A stretch of 34,130 bases of DNA from an uncultured Clostridia bacterium (lineage in GTDB: Bacteria; Bacillota; Clostridia; TANB77; CAG-508), in the NCBI GenBank assembly GCA_947627265.1, contig CANQVM010000010.1:1-34130 (forward strand), read 5' to 3'. The position numbers and the translations under genes were made by a program. Positions 9,195 to 18,738 of this stretch are shown here, one piece after another; position 1 is the stretch's first letter; every line of letters starts with the position of its first letter. The notes beneath the pieces are model-generated. The model saw nothing but the letters and a program-made list of their open reading frames with translations, did not search any database and was not told the DNA's origin.

Positions 9195-10675
9195 TTATAA
9201 ATTCATATATATATAACATACATTATCTACAAAGTAAAAATCTAAATCGTTTTCAAAATCTATTATTTTTTCTGTTATATATTGAGTGTCTATACTTAAT
9301 CCACAGTAAAATTCTAAAAATGATTTTATTGATAAACTTGCTAATATATAACTTTGTCTAAATTTTATATTTTTATATTTTTTTGATAATCCTTCTCCTG
9401 AAATTTGTAGTTTTATTTTTAATAATTCTACCTTATTTTGAGTTTCTTGTTCATATTTATTTATATTTTCTTTAATTTCATAACATATTGATTTATCTAT
9501 ATAATTTGATAATTTGCATTCTTTCATTGCATTATACATCTCTATATACATAACACTTGCATAAATTAATATTAATATTATATATATAATTTTATATAAT
9601 CTTTTTTCTAATATATCTGTATTTAAATATATTTGTATCATAGTTAAACCATATATGCTACCAATTGACCAAAATAATCTTCCGAGCATAATAAATATTA
9701 TTTAAATCATCAATTTCAAATATTAGTATTAGTGGAAAGCAAGAAATTATGGAAAATACAATTAAAACTATTACATTTATTAATTCATTTACATATTGTT
9801 TTTTCTTGTATTTTAAAATTAATATTAAAAAAAGTATAACTGTAATTAATATTATAATTAAATAAAAATTTTTTGGCATAATTCCTTTAGAATATGTAAG
9901 TACATCCTTTATTACTGTTAGAGAATTATAAAATTTTTCTTGTATATTAGTATAACTACTTATTAATCTATATGAAAGTGTAAACAAACTGCCATATATA
10001 CTCATATATATATAATTTATTATAATTGGAATTATACTTAATAAAACAATTTTAAATTCTTCTAATATAACATTTTTATTAAGTTTATTGTATTTATTTA
10101 GTAGTAAAAATAATGTCATAATAAAAAATACATTTATTGTACCTTGATACATAAATATTGCAACTAATAAATATATGCTCATTTTTATTGGTTCTTGATC
10201 AATAACTGCTCTTTTGGCTGAAATCATATAAAATAAAATACTTAAAGCTATAATTGGCATTTCTATAAAACTCATATTATCCATATAAGAAAAGTTAAAT
10301 ATAGTAATAAATGCCAATAAATAAATTAAATATATATTTAACTTTTTATTTAAATTTAATTTAATGAGTATATTTTTAAAATATTTTATATTTATAAGAA
10401 TAATTAAAATACATAATATAATTGAAATTTGATATAAGTTTGTTTCAAATATTCCAAATATATTTGCAATTAGTATATAAAGTCCGAGAAAATATTCTTC
10501 CATCAGCAAAAAATATTTGCTTTGCATATTCTAAATATCCCATATCATGCATTTTATAGGTATCATAAGTATTAAATCCTTGAATAAATTTCAAGGAAAT
10601 TATAGTAATTATGATACCTAATATTGCTAATATTATATACTCCTTTTGGGTACATTTTTTTGTACATTTTTTCAT
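9195..10675 (-). CDS. Polytopic membrane protein, possibly GtrII-like glucosyltransferase; requires two +1 shifts at CGG
   Basis: ORF-track pieces 10445-10675, 10527-9658 and 9689-9195 join through in-frame CGG at 10486-10484 (TCT CGG A -> S-G) and 9684-9682 (GCT CGG A -> A-G). 1481 nt minus 2 = 493 codons. The reconstruction is continuously hydrophobic (DGRIFSGLYILIANIFG ... YYAGRLFWSIGSIYG). Confidence 0.7.
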
Positions 10676-10807
10676 TTATTTTTCCTTCTTTATATATATT
10701 CATTGGTAATTTGTGTTAATTTTTCATATATTACTTTACACTATAATTTATATTTAAAGTTAACCATTATTTAGTATTTTAACACAATAACTTTTATTTT
10801 GTATACC

Positions 10808-12037
10808 CTAAATACTTTTTAATTGTTTTAACATTATATCTCCAAAAACTGCATATCCTTCTTGTGGATTGTTTATAAGCACATGTGTAACTGCTCCAAC
10901 AAACTTTCCATTTTGTATAATAGGTGATCCGGACATACCTTGTATAATTCCACCTGTTTTTTCTAATAAATTTTTATCTGTTACTTTTATTTGCATGCTT
11001 TTATTATCATAATTATTTTCTTTATAAATCTTTTCAATTTCTATTTCATATTCTTGTGGTTTTTGATTATCTAAACTACATAAAATTGTGGCTTTTCCTG
11101 TTTGTATTTCATCCCTTGATGCCACTTCTACTTCTTTGCTAGTATCTATATTTAAACTCGATAAATTATCTACTACTCCATAAATACCAAATCTACTATT
11201 CTTACTTATTTTTCCAATATTTGTTTGATTTTCTATAGTTCCTTGTATTTTACCTGGCTCTCCACTTTCACCTTTTGTTATATTTAATATTCTTGTGGTA
11301 ACAAATTCTCCTGATGCAATATTTATCAATTCATTTGTATCAATATCTGTTATTCCATGGCCTAATGCTCCAAACATTTTACTTGAAGGTTCATAAAATG
11401 TAACAGTTCCAACTCCTGCTGCACTATCTCTTACCCATAATCCTAATTTATATTCATTATTACTAGTTTGTACTGGTGTAATACTACATTCTTTGGTTTC
11501 TTGCTCATGAACATATTCTACCTTAACATCTTTTCCTTGTGACATATTAACGCTATTAATTAAATCATTTGTTGATCCAATCTCTCTTTCATTTATTTTT
11601 ATTATTGTGTCTCCTTCTTTTATTCCTGTGTTTTCATAAGGCTTATATTTTTTGCTGTCTTTTCCTTCTATTTCTGACATACCAACTACTAAAACACCAT
11701 TTGTATATAATTTAACTCCTGCTATATTTCCAACTGGTATTACTGTAGTTTTAGGTAATACACTTACTTCCATATTTTTAAGAAATATTTTATCAAATAA
11801 GCTTACTTCTAAACTCGAAGTGCCAACTTGCTGACTTATTTTATTTCCTTGATTTGAAGAAGTTTCTATTGACTCTTTATTTTTATCTTTTATACTTAGA
11901 CCTAATAATGTGTTTATAGATATATTTTCTCCTTCAAATACTACAAGTTCACTTGGAATATTATCTATTACTAAAATGTATATATAAATTAGAGATAAAA
12001 AAAATACTAATAATATCATCTTAAAAATTTTTTTCAT
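10808..12037 (-). CDS. spoIVB: SpoIVB serine peptidase (PDZ + S55)
   Basis: PDZ region (GIKEGDTIIKINEREIGSTNDLINSVN), LGHGITDIDT, GGIIQGMSGSPIIQNGKFVGAVTHVLINNPQEGYAVFG. Confidence 0.9.
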   Translation of the reverse strand: MKKIFKMILLVFFLSLIYIYILVIDNIPSELVVFEGENISINTLLGLSIKDKNKESIETSSNQGNKISQQVGTSSLEVSLFDKIFLKNMEVSVLPKTTVIPVGNIAGVKLYTNGVLVVGMSEIEGKDSKKYKPYENTGIKEGDTIIKINEREIGSTNDLINSVNMSQGKDVKVEYVHEQETKECSITPVQTSNNEYKLGLWVRDSAAGVGTVTFYEPSSKMFGALGHGITDIDTNELINIASGEFVTTRILNITKGESGEPGKIQGTIENQTNIGKISKNSRFGIYGVVDNLSSLNIDTSKEVEVASRDEIQTGKATILCSLDNQKPQEYEIEIEKIYKENNYDNKSMQIKVTDKNLLEKTGGIIQGMSGSPIIQNGKFVGAVTHVLINNPQEGYAVFGDIMLKQLKSI

Positions 12038-12111
12038 TTAGTTTCTCCTTAAAATTTTGGTATTATTAGTATTTACTTTTTTTTTATTTATATACATTTT
12101 TGCTATCTAAA

Positions 12112-13974
12112 TTATTCCTTAAGATCTTCTTGAACTTCTTCTAATTTATTTGATACTCTATACATTCCATATCTTTCTCTACCTAATGCTGTGTAATATA
12201 ATTGTGCTAATTTTTCTTTATTGTTTCCATTTCCACTATTTTCACGTGCTAATTTCTTTACATATTCACTTATACTTTGTCCATTACTAGCACTATTTGC
12301 ATCTATTATACTTTGTTCATTACTAGCACTATTGCTATTTGCATCTATTATAGATTTATATGATCCTAGTTCACTTTTTGGATAATAATAAATTGTTTTA
12401 TCTGATTCATCATATATTACATTTCCATCTTCATCTTTTATCTCATTTCCAGACTCATCTTTTTGTGCCGATTTATAAGATGCTGTTCCTGTCCTTCTTT
12501 CAAAATCCACATTAAAATATCCTGTCGAATAATCCAAATTTAAATAATCACTTAAATCATTTCCTGTATCATCCTTTTCTTCTATTCTATGATATAATGA
12601 ATCACTTCCTAAGATATATATAGAATCTTCTGAAACAAACTCTTCGTTAACATTGTTAGAAATTATAGAATGTCCATTATAAATTTTTCCACCAATATTT
12701 AACCCTTGAAGGAATGTAATCATTGATACATTTTGTGTTATTTGTTCCCATTCAGTATCTTCTAATTTAGGCATTTGGAAATTAACTTCTGATGTAGATA
12801 CATTATTATAATTTGCAATTGCTACCATTAAATTACTTTCAATAGAATTTTTTATTACTTGTAGTCTATGACCATTAAAATTTGAATTAGAATCTTCTAT
12901 TAAAGTACCAGAATTAATAGTATTATTAAGTTCTCCAAATACATTACCATAATTATAATATGGATTATTTTCTAAAGTACTATATTTTTTACCATTGCTA
13001 TCTACAGCATCTTCAACTTTTAAATTTTTCAAGGTCAAATTACTATTTATAAAATTCTTAAATTCATATGCATCTTCATAATATTTATTTGCATTTCTAT
13101 TTGTTGTTATATTTTCAGTTTTTGCATCACTTTGATTATATCTTTTATCATTAATAATAGAAAATACATTAGTTTCATCTGAATAATATTTTACTCCATT
13201 TATTTTTCTACATGGATATGATTTAATACTTCCAACCGGCTTTACCTCACCATTACTATCTGTTATATTTACTATATTCACATTTTCATCTTCATCTTCT
13301 GGCAAATCTCCTTCAACATAAACATTTTGTGATAAACCAATTTCTTCATCAATCTGAATTCCATTGTATTTATATTTTCCAGTAGTTTCTACTCTTGTTA
13401 CATCGCTTAATAAATATCCAGATTTATTAATCGGTTTTCTATCTAATTTCCCTTGAATTGTAATATAACTGTCTAAAGAGTATGTTATTGTAAAATCACT
13501 ATCTGAATTTGGTTTATATCTGCAACTGTAATAAATATATGGTTTTAGTCCATATATATCTTCACCATTTTTATAACTAGCATTATCATCAAATCCATCA
13601 TCATCTAAAGTATTATTATAAGAAGAATATATATAATATCCATCATATAATGTATATACAATTGCTGGCACATAATTTTGTAAAACCTCTTTACCATATC
13701 CATACATATTAAATTGATTAGATAATGAATTATAAAATGTATTTACAGATGCTTTTATGTCTCTCATTTTAGAATCAGCTAGATCAGATGTGCTGCTATT
13801 AGACATATTTAATTGAAATGCTTTTATAGCATCATATGTGGCATTTTTTAGTTTAGAATCATATTGTATTTGCAAGTCTAAAGTTTTTATTTGATTTGTT
13901 GAATATGAGTTTAAAATAATGCTCATTGGTAGAATAATAATAATTGCTATAATTGCTAAACCTTGTATTTTCAT
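12112..13974 (-). CDS. Large secreted/pilus-associated pseudopilin-like protein of the Tad-like cluster
   Basis: Single N-terminal hydrophobic helix (MKIQGLAIIAIIIILPMSIILNSYS) followed by a long Asn/Ser/Tyr-rich ectodomain; located in the pilus gene cluster. Confidence 0.6.
   Translation of the reverse strand: MKIQGLAIIAIIIILPMSIILNSYSTNQIKTLDLQIQYDSKLKNATYDAIKAFQLNMSNSSTSDLADSKMRDIKASVNTFYNSLSNQFNMYGYGKEVLQNYVPAIVYTLYDGYYIYSSYNNTLDDDGFDDNASYKNGEDIYGLKPYIYYSCRYKPNSDSDFTITYSLDSYITIQGKLDRKPINKSGYLLSDVTRVETTGKYKYNGIQIDEEIGLSQNVYVEGDLPEDEDENVNIVNITDSNGEVKPVGSIKSYPCRKINGVKYYSDETNVFSIINDKRYNQSDAKTENITTNRNANKYYEDAYEFKNFINSNLTLKNLKVEDAVDSNGKKYSTLENNPYYNYGNVFGELNNTINSGTLIEDSNSNFNGHRLQVIKNSIESNLMVAIANYNNVSTSEVNFQMPKLEDTEWEQITQNVSMITFLQGLNIGGKIYNGHSIISNNVNEEFVSEDSIYILGSDSLYHRIEEKDDTGNDLSDYLNLDYSTGYFNVDFERRTGTASYKSAQKDESGNEIKDEDGNVIYDESDKTIYYYPKSELGSYKSIIDANSNSASNEQSIIDANSASNGQSISEYVKKLARENSGNGNNKEKLAQLYYTALGRERYGMYRVSNKLEEVQEDLKE
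12265..12352. repeat. Intragenic direct repeat in the 620-aa ORF
   Basis: Near-duplicate segments CATCTATTATACTTTGT(C/T)CATTACTAGCACTATT, encoding SIIDANSNSASNEQ / SIIDANSASNGQ. Confidence 0.6.
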
Positions 13975-14056
13975 TTTTATACCTTTCTTTCGTTTTAGTT
14001 ATTTAAAATAGCCTGCAATATTATATATTACAAGCTACCCCATTTTATTTTTTATA

Positions 14057-14581
14057 TTATTTTCCATTTGCAGTAACTACACCAGCGTGCTGAGCAGCAA
14101 TTGTATAAGAGTCATTTCCTGTTACAGAATAAAAGAAATTCTTTAGTTGTTGTGATATTGTTTGGTTCGTATTTTTTACACTTGCTGAAACAATATCTCC
14201 TTCTTTACAATAATATGTATGACTAGCACTATCTAAAGCAGCTTCAATTTGTGATGTATAGATAGAATATGAAACATTTTCTCCTATTTTATCTGATTGA
14301 GCTTGAGAAACTTTTTTTCCAAGGTTAGAATCTTTAACATCAACTTGCATTTCTACATCATAAGTATTACCTGTTGAGGTTATAGTCTCTAGAAATGAAT
14401 CATAATTTGCCTTTGTAATTTTACCTGTTGACCTTATATTATCAACAAATTCTGTTGTGGCTGTTTCTACTGTTAATTGTGCTACATCATCTGTTCTATC
14501 AGACATTGTCATTAGTGGAAATACAAACATTAACACTGCTGCTAATGCTATTGCTATTACTGTTATTAAAGTATCACTCAT
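14057..14581 (-). CDS. Pseudopilin/TadE-like membrane-anchored protein
   Basis: N-terminal TM (LITVIAIALAAVLMFVFPLM) with short extracellular domain, in the pilus cluster, RBS GGAGG. Confidence 0.5.
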   Translation of the reverse strand: MSDTLITVIAIALAAVLMFVFPLMTMSDRTDDVAQLTVETATTEFVDNIRSTGKITKANYDSFLETITSTGNTYDVEMQVDVKDSNLGKKVSQAQSDKIGENVSYSIYTSQIEAALDSASHTYYCKEGDIVSASVKNTNQTISQQLKNFFYSVTGNDSYTIAAQHAGVVTANGK

Positions 14582-14630
14582 TTTTATTCCTCCTTTATTT
14601 TATAATACTTATAATATAAATAATTTTATT

Positions 14631-15263
14631 TTATTCAACTTCATATGTTATAACTCTTTTTTCTGTTTTATTCACATCTGCTACTCCTTCAGATGTACCT
14701 CCAACATCTTGTTTATAATATGTACCTAAAGATTCTTTTATATTTTTTGTATTTTCTAAATCTGTCAATTTTTCATACAAACTTTCACTACTATTTACTG
14801 TTATTCCAAATTGTCGTTGATATTCAGTTTCTGTTTCTTTTTCATCTGTTGCTTCATTATCAAATTCTCTGTATATTATTCCATTTAAAAACCATCTACT
14901 ATCTGCATCGCTTCCTATAGACTGTTCTTCTAAATCGATTTTTGCTATTTCTATATCATTTTTTTTAAATAGATAATAATCACCTGGAAACTTAAAAATT
15001 ATTTTATAGTTTTCTTTATATGCCCTATATATAGCAGGAATTATTGTTTCTTTTCCCACATAGCGATTTGTATTTCTATTATCTGACAAATAATAAAATC
15101 TTGAATCATTTTCTATGCTTAATGACTCTCTATCTGAATATGATAAAACCATATCAATTGAACTTCTTGCTTGTGAAAAGGAGAAAATTGCTATGGAAAG
15201 ACCTATAACAAATAGTAGAAATGATCCTGCCATCTTTAATGCATCTGCTAGATTCTCCTCCAT
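14631..15263 (-). CDS. Minor pilin-like membrane-anchored protein
   Basis: MEENLADALKMAGSFLLFVIGLSIAIFSFSQARSSID: N-terminal hydrophobic helix preceded by a short uncharged/acidic leader, as in neighbouring pilin-like proteins. Confidence 0.5.
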   Translation of the reverse strand: MEENLADALKMAGSFLLFVIGLSIAIFSFSQARSSIDMVLSYSDRESLSIENDSRFYYLSDNRNTNRYVGKETIIPAIYRAYKENYKIIFKFPGDYYLFKKNDIEIAKIDLEEQSIGSDADSRWFLNGIIYREFDNEATDEKETETEYQRQFGITVNSSESLYEKLTDLENTKNIKESLGTYYKQDVGGTSEGVADVNKTEKRVITYEVE

Positions 15264-15316
15264 ATTTAATTCCCCCTTTGTGATTTAATATAACTTTATA
15301 TGATTTAATTATTGTT

Positions 15317-15700
15317 TTAATTTATTGTTATTAGAGAAACACGTCCATTTGCATAAGTTATGATGACTTTATATGATTTTTTTGTGTCCACTCCATCAGT
15401 TTTAGGCTTGTTAGTTGAGGCGGTATTACCACCTCCAAAAATATAAACAACAGGATTATTAGCATCTGCATTATTCGCAATTACTTCATTTATTAATGAT
15501 TTTACAACTGACCCTTTTTGTGTTCCTTCATATTTTAAAAATTTGTTATTAAATGCTGTTATTTCTGCTTGTGACATTCCACTATTATTTACTGTGTCTT
15601 GTGCTTGGTTAAATATTAATATTCCTAATGATATTAGTAATATTGCAAGTAGTATAGCCCCTGCTATAATTAATGCTTTTGATGCATTTTCCATATCCAA
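15317..15700 (-). CDS. Pilin-like protein, tandem paralog 1
   Basis: M-DMENASKALIIAGAILLAILLISLGILIFNQAQDTVNNSGMSQAEITAFNNKFLKYEGTQKGSVVKSLINEV: identical N-terminal ~70 aa shared with paralogs 2 and 3, nearly so with 4. Confidence 0.65.
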   Translation of the reverse strand: MDMENASKALIIAGAILLAILLISLGILIFNQAQDTVNNSGMSQAEITAFNNKFLKYEGTQKGSVVKSLINEVIANNADANNPVVYIFGGGNTASTNKPKTDGVDTKKSYKVIITYANGRVSLITIN

Positions 15701-15750
15701 TTCCTCCTTTGTGATTTAATATAACTTTATATGACTGAATTATTCACTTA

Positions 15751-16140
15751 TTATGGATTTGCTGTATACGTTATATTAACAACATGACCATCGCCCGCAG
15801 TAGAATATTCTAATTTAACTGTATAAGATTTTTTTGTATCAATACCACTAGTAGCAGTTGTTGTTGGTACACTACTATTTACCTTAACATCAGGATTATT
15901 TTCATCTGCATTACTTGCAAGTACCTCATTTATTAATGATTTTACAACTGACCCTTTTTGTGTTCCTTCATATTTTAAAAATTTGTTGTTAAATGCTGTT
16001 ATTTCTGCTTGTGACATTCCACTATTATTTACTGTGTCTTGTGCTTGATTGAATATTAATATTCCTAATGATATTAGTAATATTGCAAGTAGTATAGCCC
16101 CTGCTATAATTAATGCTTTTGATGCATTTTCCATATCCAA
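15751..16140 (-). CDS. Pilin-like protein, tandem paralog 2
   Basis: Same N-terminal block as paralog 1, divergent C-terminus; shared AATTCCTCCTTTG RBS flank. Confidence 0.65.
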   Translation of the reverse strand: MDMENASKALIIAGAILLAILLISLGILIFNQAQDTVNNSGMSQAEITAFNNKFLKYEGTQKGSVVKSLINEVLASNADENNPDVKVNSSVPTTTATSGIDTKKSYTVKLEYSTAGDGHVVNITYTANP

Positions 16141-16156
16141 TTCCTCCTTTGTATTT

Positions 16157-16320
16157 TTAATAGGTTATTTTGCAAACACGACCATCTTTATATTCTAATT
16201 TAACCGTATAAGATTTTTTCGTGTCCACTCCATCAGAGTTTTAGGAGTGGTAGTTGAACTATTACCACCTCCAACAATATAAACATCAGGATTATTGTCA
16301 TCTTTATCTATTATAGAAAT
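16157..16320 (-). pseudogene. Orphan C-terminal pilin cassette (no N-terminus, frameshifted)
   Basis: Minus strand reads NNPDVYIVGGGNSSTTTPKT then, after a 2-nt insertion (AAAACTCTGATGG vs AAAACTGATGG in paralog 1), GVDTKKSYTVKLEYKDGRVCKITY*. No start codon or N-terminal TM block. Confidence 0.7.
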
Positions 16321-16364
16321 TATTGGATGTAATTTTTTCAAACCTCATAAGTTTCTTCTTGTCT

Positions 16365-16751
16365 CTACGCATTATTAATTCGTATCATATATACTCTTCC
16401 ATCTGAAGCATATGTTAAATCAACGCTATATAAAGCTTTTATATCTATTGATTCAGTTTTAATATTATCACCAACATATTGATCACCACATATATATATA
16501 TATATCTTAGAATTGTTAGAGTCTGAATTACTTGCTATTATTTCATTTATTAATGATTTTACAACTGATCCTTTTTGTGTTCCTTCATATTTTAAAAATT
16601 TATTATTAAATGCTGTTATTTCTGCTTGTGACATTCCACTGTTGTTTACTGTGTCTTGTGCTTGGTTAAATATTAATATTCCTAATGATATCAATAATAT
16701 TGCAAGTAGTATAGCCCCTGCTATAATTAATGCCTTTGATGCATTTTCCAT
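16365..16751 (-). CDS. Pilin-like protein, tandem paralog 3
   Basis: Same N-terminal block; variable C-terminus (SKIYIYICGDQYVGDNIKTESIDIKALYSVDLTYASDGRVYMIRINNA). Confidence 0.65.
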   Translation of the reverse strand: MENASKALIIAGAILLAILLISLGILIFNQAQDTVNNSGMSQAEITAFNNKFLKYEGTQKGSVVKSLINEIIASNSDSNNSKIYIYICGDQYVGDNIKTESIDIKALYSVDLTYASDGRVYMIRINNA

Positions 16752-16775
16752 AAAAATTTTCTCCTTTATAAAAAA

Positions 16776-17177
16776 TTATTCTATTGATATTTTAGAAACT
16801 TTTCCGCTATCATATGTTAATTTAATAGTATATTCTTGAGTTGTATCAATACAACTAGTCGAAGGTGTAGCAGTTTCTGAAAGAGCAGTTCCTTTTCCCT
16901 TTGCAGATACTTTAACTTTAATCTTAGTTGTATTATTACTGTCTGAATTATGTGATATAACTTCATTTATTGCTGATTTTGCTACGGAACCTTTTTGTGT
17001 ACCTTCATATTTTAAAAATTTATTATTAAGTGCTGTTATTTCTGCTTGTGACATTCCACTGTTGTTTACTGTGTCTTGTGCTTGATTAAATATTAATATT
17101 CCTAATGATATTAATAATATTGCAAGTAGTATAGCTCCTGCTATAATTAATGCTTTTGATGCATTTTCCATATTCAA
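16776..17177 (-). CDS. Pilin-like protein, tandem paralog 4
   Basis: Near-identical N-terminal block with a few substitutions (ITALNNKF, SVAKSAINEVISH) and a unique C-terminus. Confidence 0.65.
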   Translation of the reverse strand: MNMENASKALIIAGAILLAILLISLGILIFNQAQDTVNNSGMSQAEITALNNKFLKYEGTQKGSVAKSAINEVISHNSDSNNTTKIKVKVSAKGKGTALSETATPSTSCIDTTQEYTIKLTYDSGKVSKISIE

Positions 17178-17243
17178 TTCCTCCTTTAATTTGACTTTTG
17201 TTTATTTTTTTACTAAATTACTTAGTAAGACTAATAACTTTAT

Positions 17244-17675
17244 CTATTGTGTAATTTGTTCAAACATCATATATTTTATTTTGTTTGTTTTGCTATGATA
17301 CTGAACTTCACTACATTTAAATGTAATATCACCATAATAGGCAAGAAATTTATTTATTCCACTATCATACAGCTTTTCTATATTATAGGTAACATCATTA
17401 TCTATAAATTTTATATCAATATTTATTGAATTTACGCCATTATCAACATATTTTCCTTTATTATCCTTTTCTATTTTATTTTGTTCATTATAATCTACTA
17501 CTTTATTTGCTAAAGTTGTAATTTCTGTTCCTGTTATTTCTTTGTCTATATACATTTCAAATTTTAAATTTTCTTTTTGTGCATTCCTATAATTACTTAT
17601 ATTATTCAGATATATGTAGGCTATAGTTGATACAATGGCTATTATTATTAATAAAAATATCGCTATTTTTTTCAT
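17244..17675 (-). CDS. Single-TM extracellular protein of the pilus cluster
   Basis: N-terminal TM (MKKIAIFLLIIIAIVSTIAYIYL); C-terminal ITFKCSEVQYHSKTNKIKYMMFE resembles the C-terminal motif of the pilin-like neighbours. Confidence 0.5.
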   Translation of the reverse strand: MKKIAIFLLIIIAIVSTIAYIYLNNISNYRNAQKENLKFEMYIDKEITGTEITTLANKVVDYNEQNKIEKDNKGKYVDNGVNSINIDIKFIDNDVTYNIEKLYDSGINKFLAYYGDITFKCSEVQYHSKTNKIKYMMFEQITQ

Positions 17676-17757
17676 ATCAATTCCTTTTTTATTATATCAT
17701 TTCATTGTAACTTTTTCAATATTTTTGTAGCATTTTGTTTTTATTATATTTTATTTA

Positions 17758-18220
17758 TTAATTTTCTTGAAAAGTTACTGTAGAAACTCGTCCATTATCG
17801 TGGTAAGTTATTCCGAGTACATTTAAATTTTGTTAATTCTCCTTCTGCATTACTGTAGTTTTCTATCATATTGTTCCTAACATCTGGAGATTTAATTGAA
17901 TTGTGAAGAGTTCTTGAGTATCCAGATAATATAATTTGTACTTTATATTCATTTTCATAATTTGTATACTCCTCATAAGTCTCATTATTTTCTAATGCTA
18001 AACTTGCTACAGAAATAATTTCATATACATTAATATCATTTCTTCCACTATAAACAGTAAATTGTGCATTATATTGTGTTAGCTGTCTTTCTTCCATTTG
18101 TGTATATACACCTTTAGAAGTTGCACCAAAATTTGTAAATAGAACAACTGCTAAAGTTAAAATTAGTACTCCAATTAATATTCCTGCTGCCATAATTAGT
18201 GCTTTTGATGCATTTTCCAT
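17758..18220 (-). CDS. Pilin-like protein 5; full length requires +1 shift at CGG
   Basis: MENASKALIMAAGILIGVLILTLAVVLF. In-frame CGG at 17815-17813 (ACT CGG AAT). Reading +1 gives FKCTGITYHDNGRVSTVTFQEN*, matching the neighbour's FHCTTVEYNNPEGRISKMEFNEN. 463 nt minus 1 = 154 codons. Confidence 0.7.
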
Positions 18221-18294
18221 ATTTAATTCCTCCTATATTAATACTAATTTTTGTGGAATATCATATTTAAATTTTACATTTATGTTTTATAAAT

Positions 18295-18705
18295 TTAATT
18301 TTCGTTAAATTCCATTTTGCTTATTCTTCCTTCTGGATTATTATATTCTACTGTTGTACAATGAAATGATTTTGTTTGTTTATCTTCTTCTGGTAATGTA
18401 GCAAAATCAGAAGTAATGTCTGCATATATACTGATTATATTAGTATTTATGGTATACTCAGGATTTTTAGAATTGTTGCTTTTAATCTTATTATATATAC
18501 TTTTCAATTCCATTAAGGTTAAATCCTTTTTATTATATGGTTCAAATTGATTATTAAACTCAGCAATTTGTGATGATTTTGTATAAGCATCATTTGAATT
18601 TTGATAACTTGATAAATTATTAAACATTAGTAATAATGCACCTAGTATCATCAAAGCTATTAATATTCCACCTGCCATAACTAAAGCTCTTGTTGCATTT
18701 TCCAT
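18295..18705 (-). CDS. Pilin-like protein 6
   Basis: MENATRALVMAGGILIALMILGALLLMFNNLSSYQ, shared MENA(S/T)(K/R)AL leader. Confidence 0.6.
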   Translation of the reverse strand: MENATRALVMAGGILIALMILGALLLMFNNLSSYQNSNDAYTKSSQIAEFNNQFEPYNKKDLTLMELKSIYNKIKSNNSKNPEYTINTNIISIYADITSDFATLPEEDKQTKSFHCTTVEYNNPEGRISKMEFNEN

Positions 18706-18738
18706 GATGAAAGTCCTCCTTTATTTTTATTAATTTAT

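Larger units (their letters stand above)
15317..17177 (-). repeat. Tandem pilin paralog array (four genes plus orphan cassette)
   Basis: Repeated ~210-nt 5' coding block and repeated intergenic AATTCCTCCTTTGTGATTTAATATAACTTTATATGA (about 15281-15315 and 15701-15735). Confidence 0.85.

Noticed and set aside
16157-16320. Orphan pilin cassette as a ninth CGG frameshift case
   Set aside because: Its lesion is a 2-nt CT insertion, and it has no start codon. The CGG in its shifted frame is downstream of the lesion and incidental.
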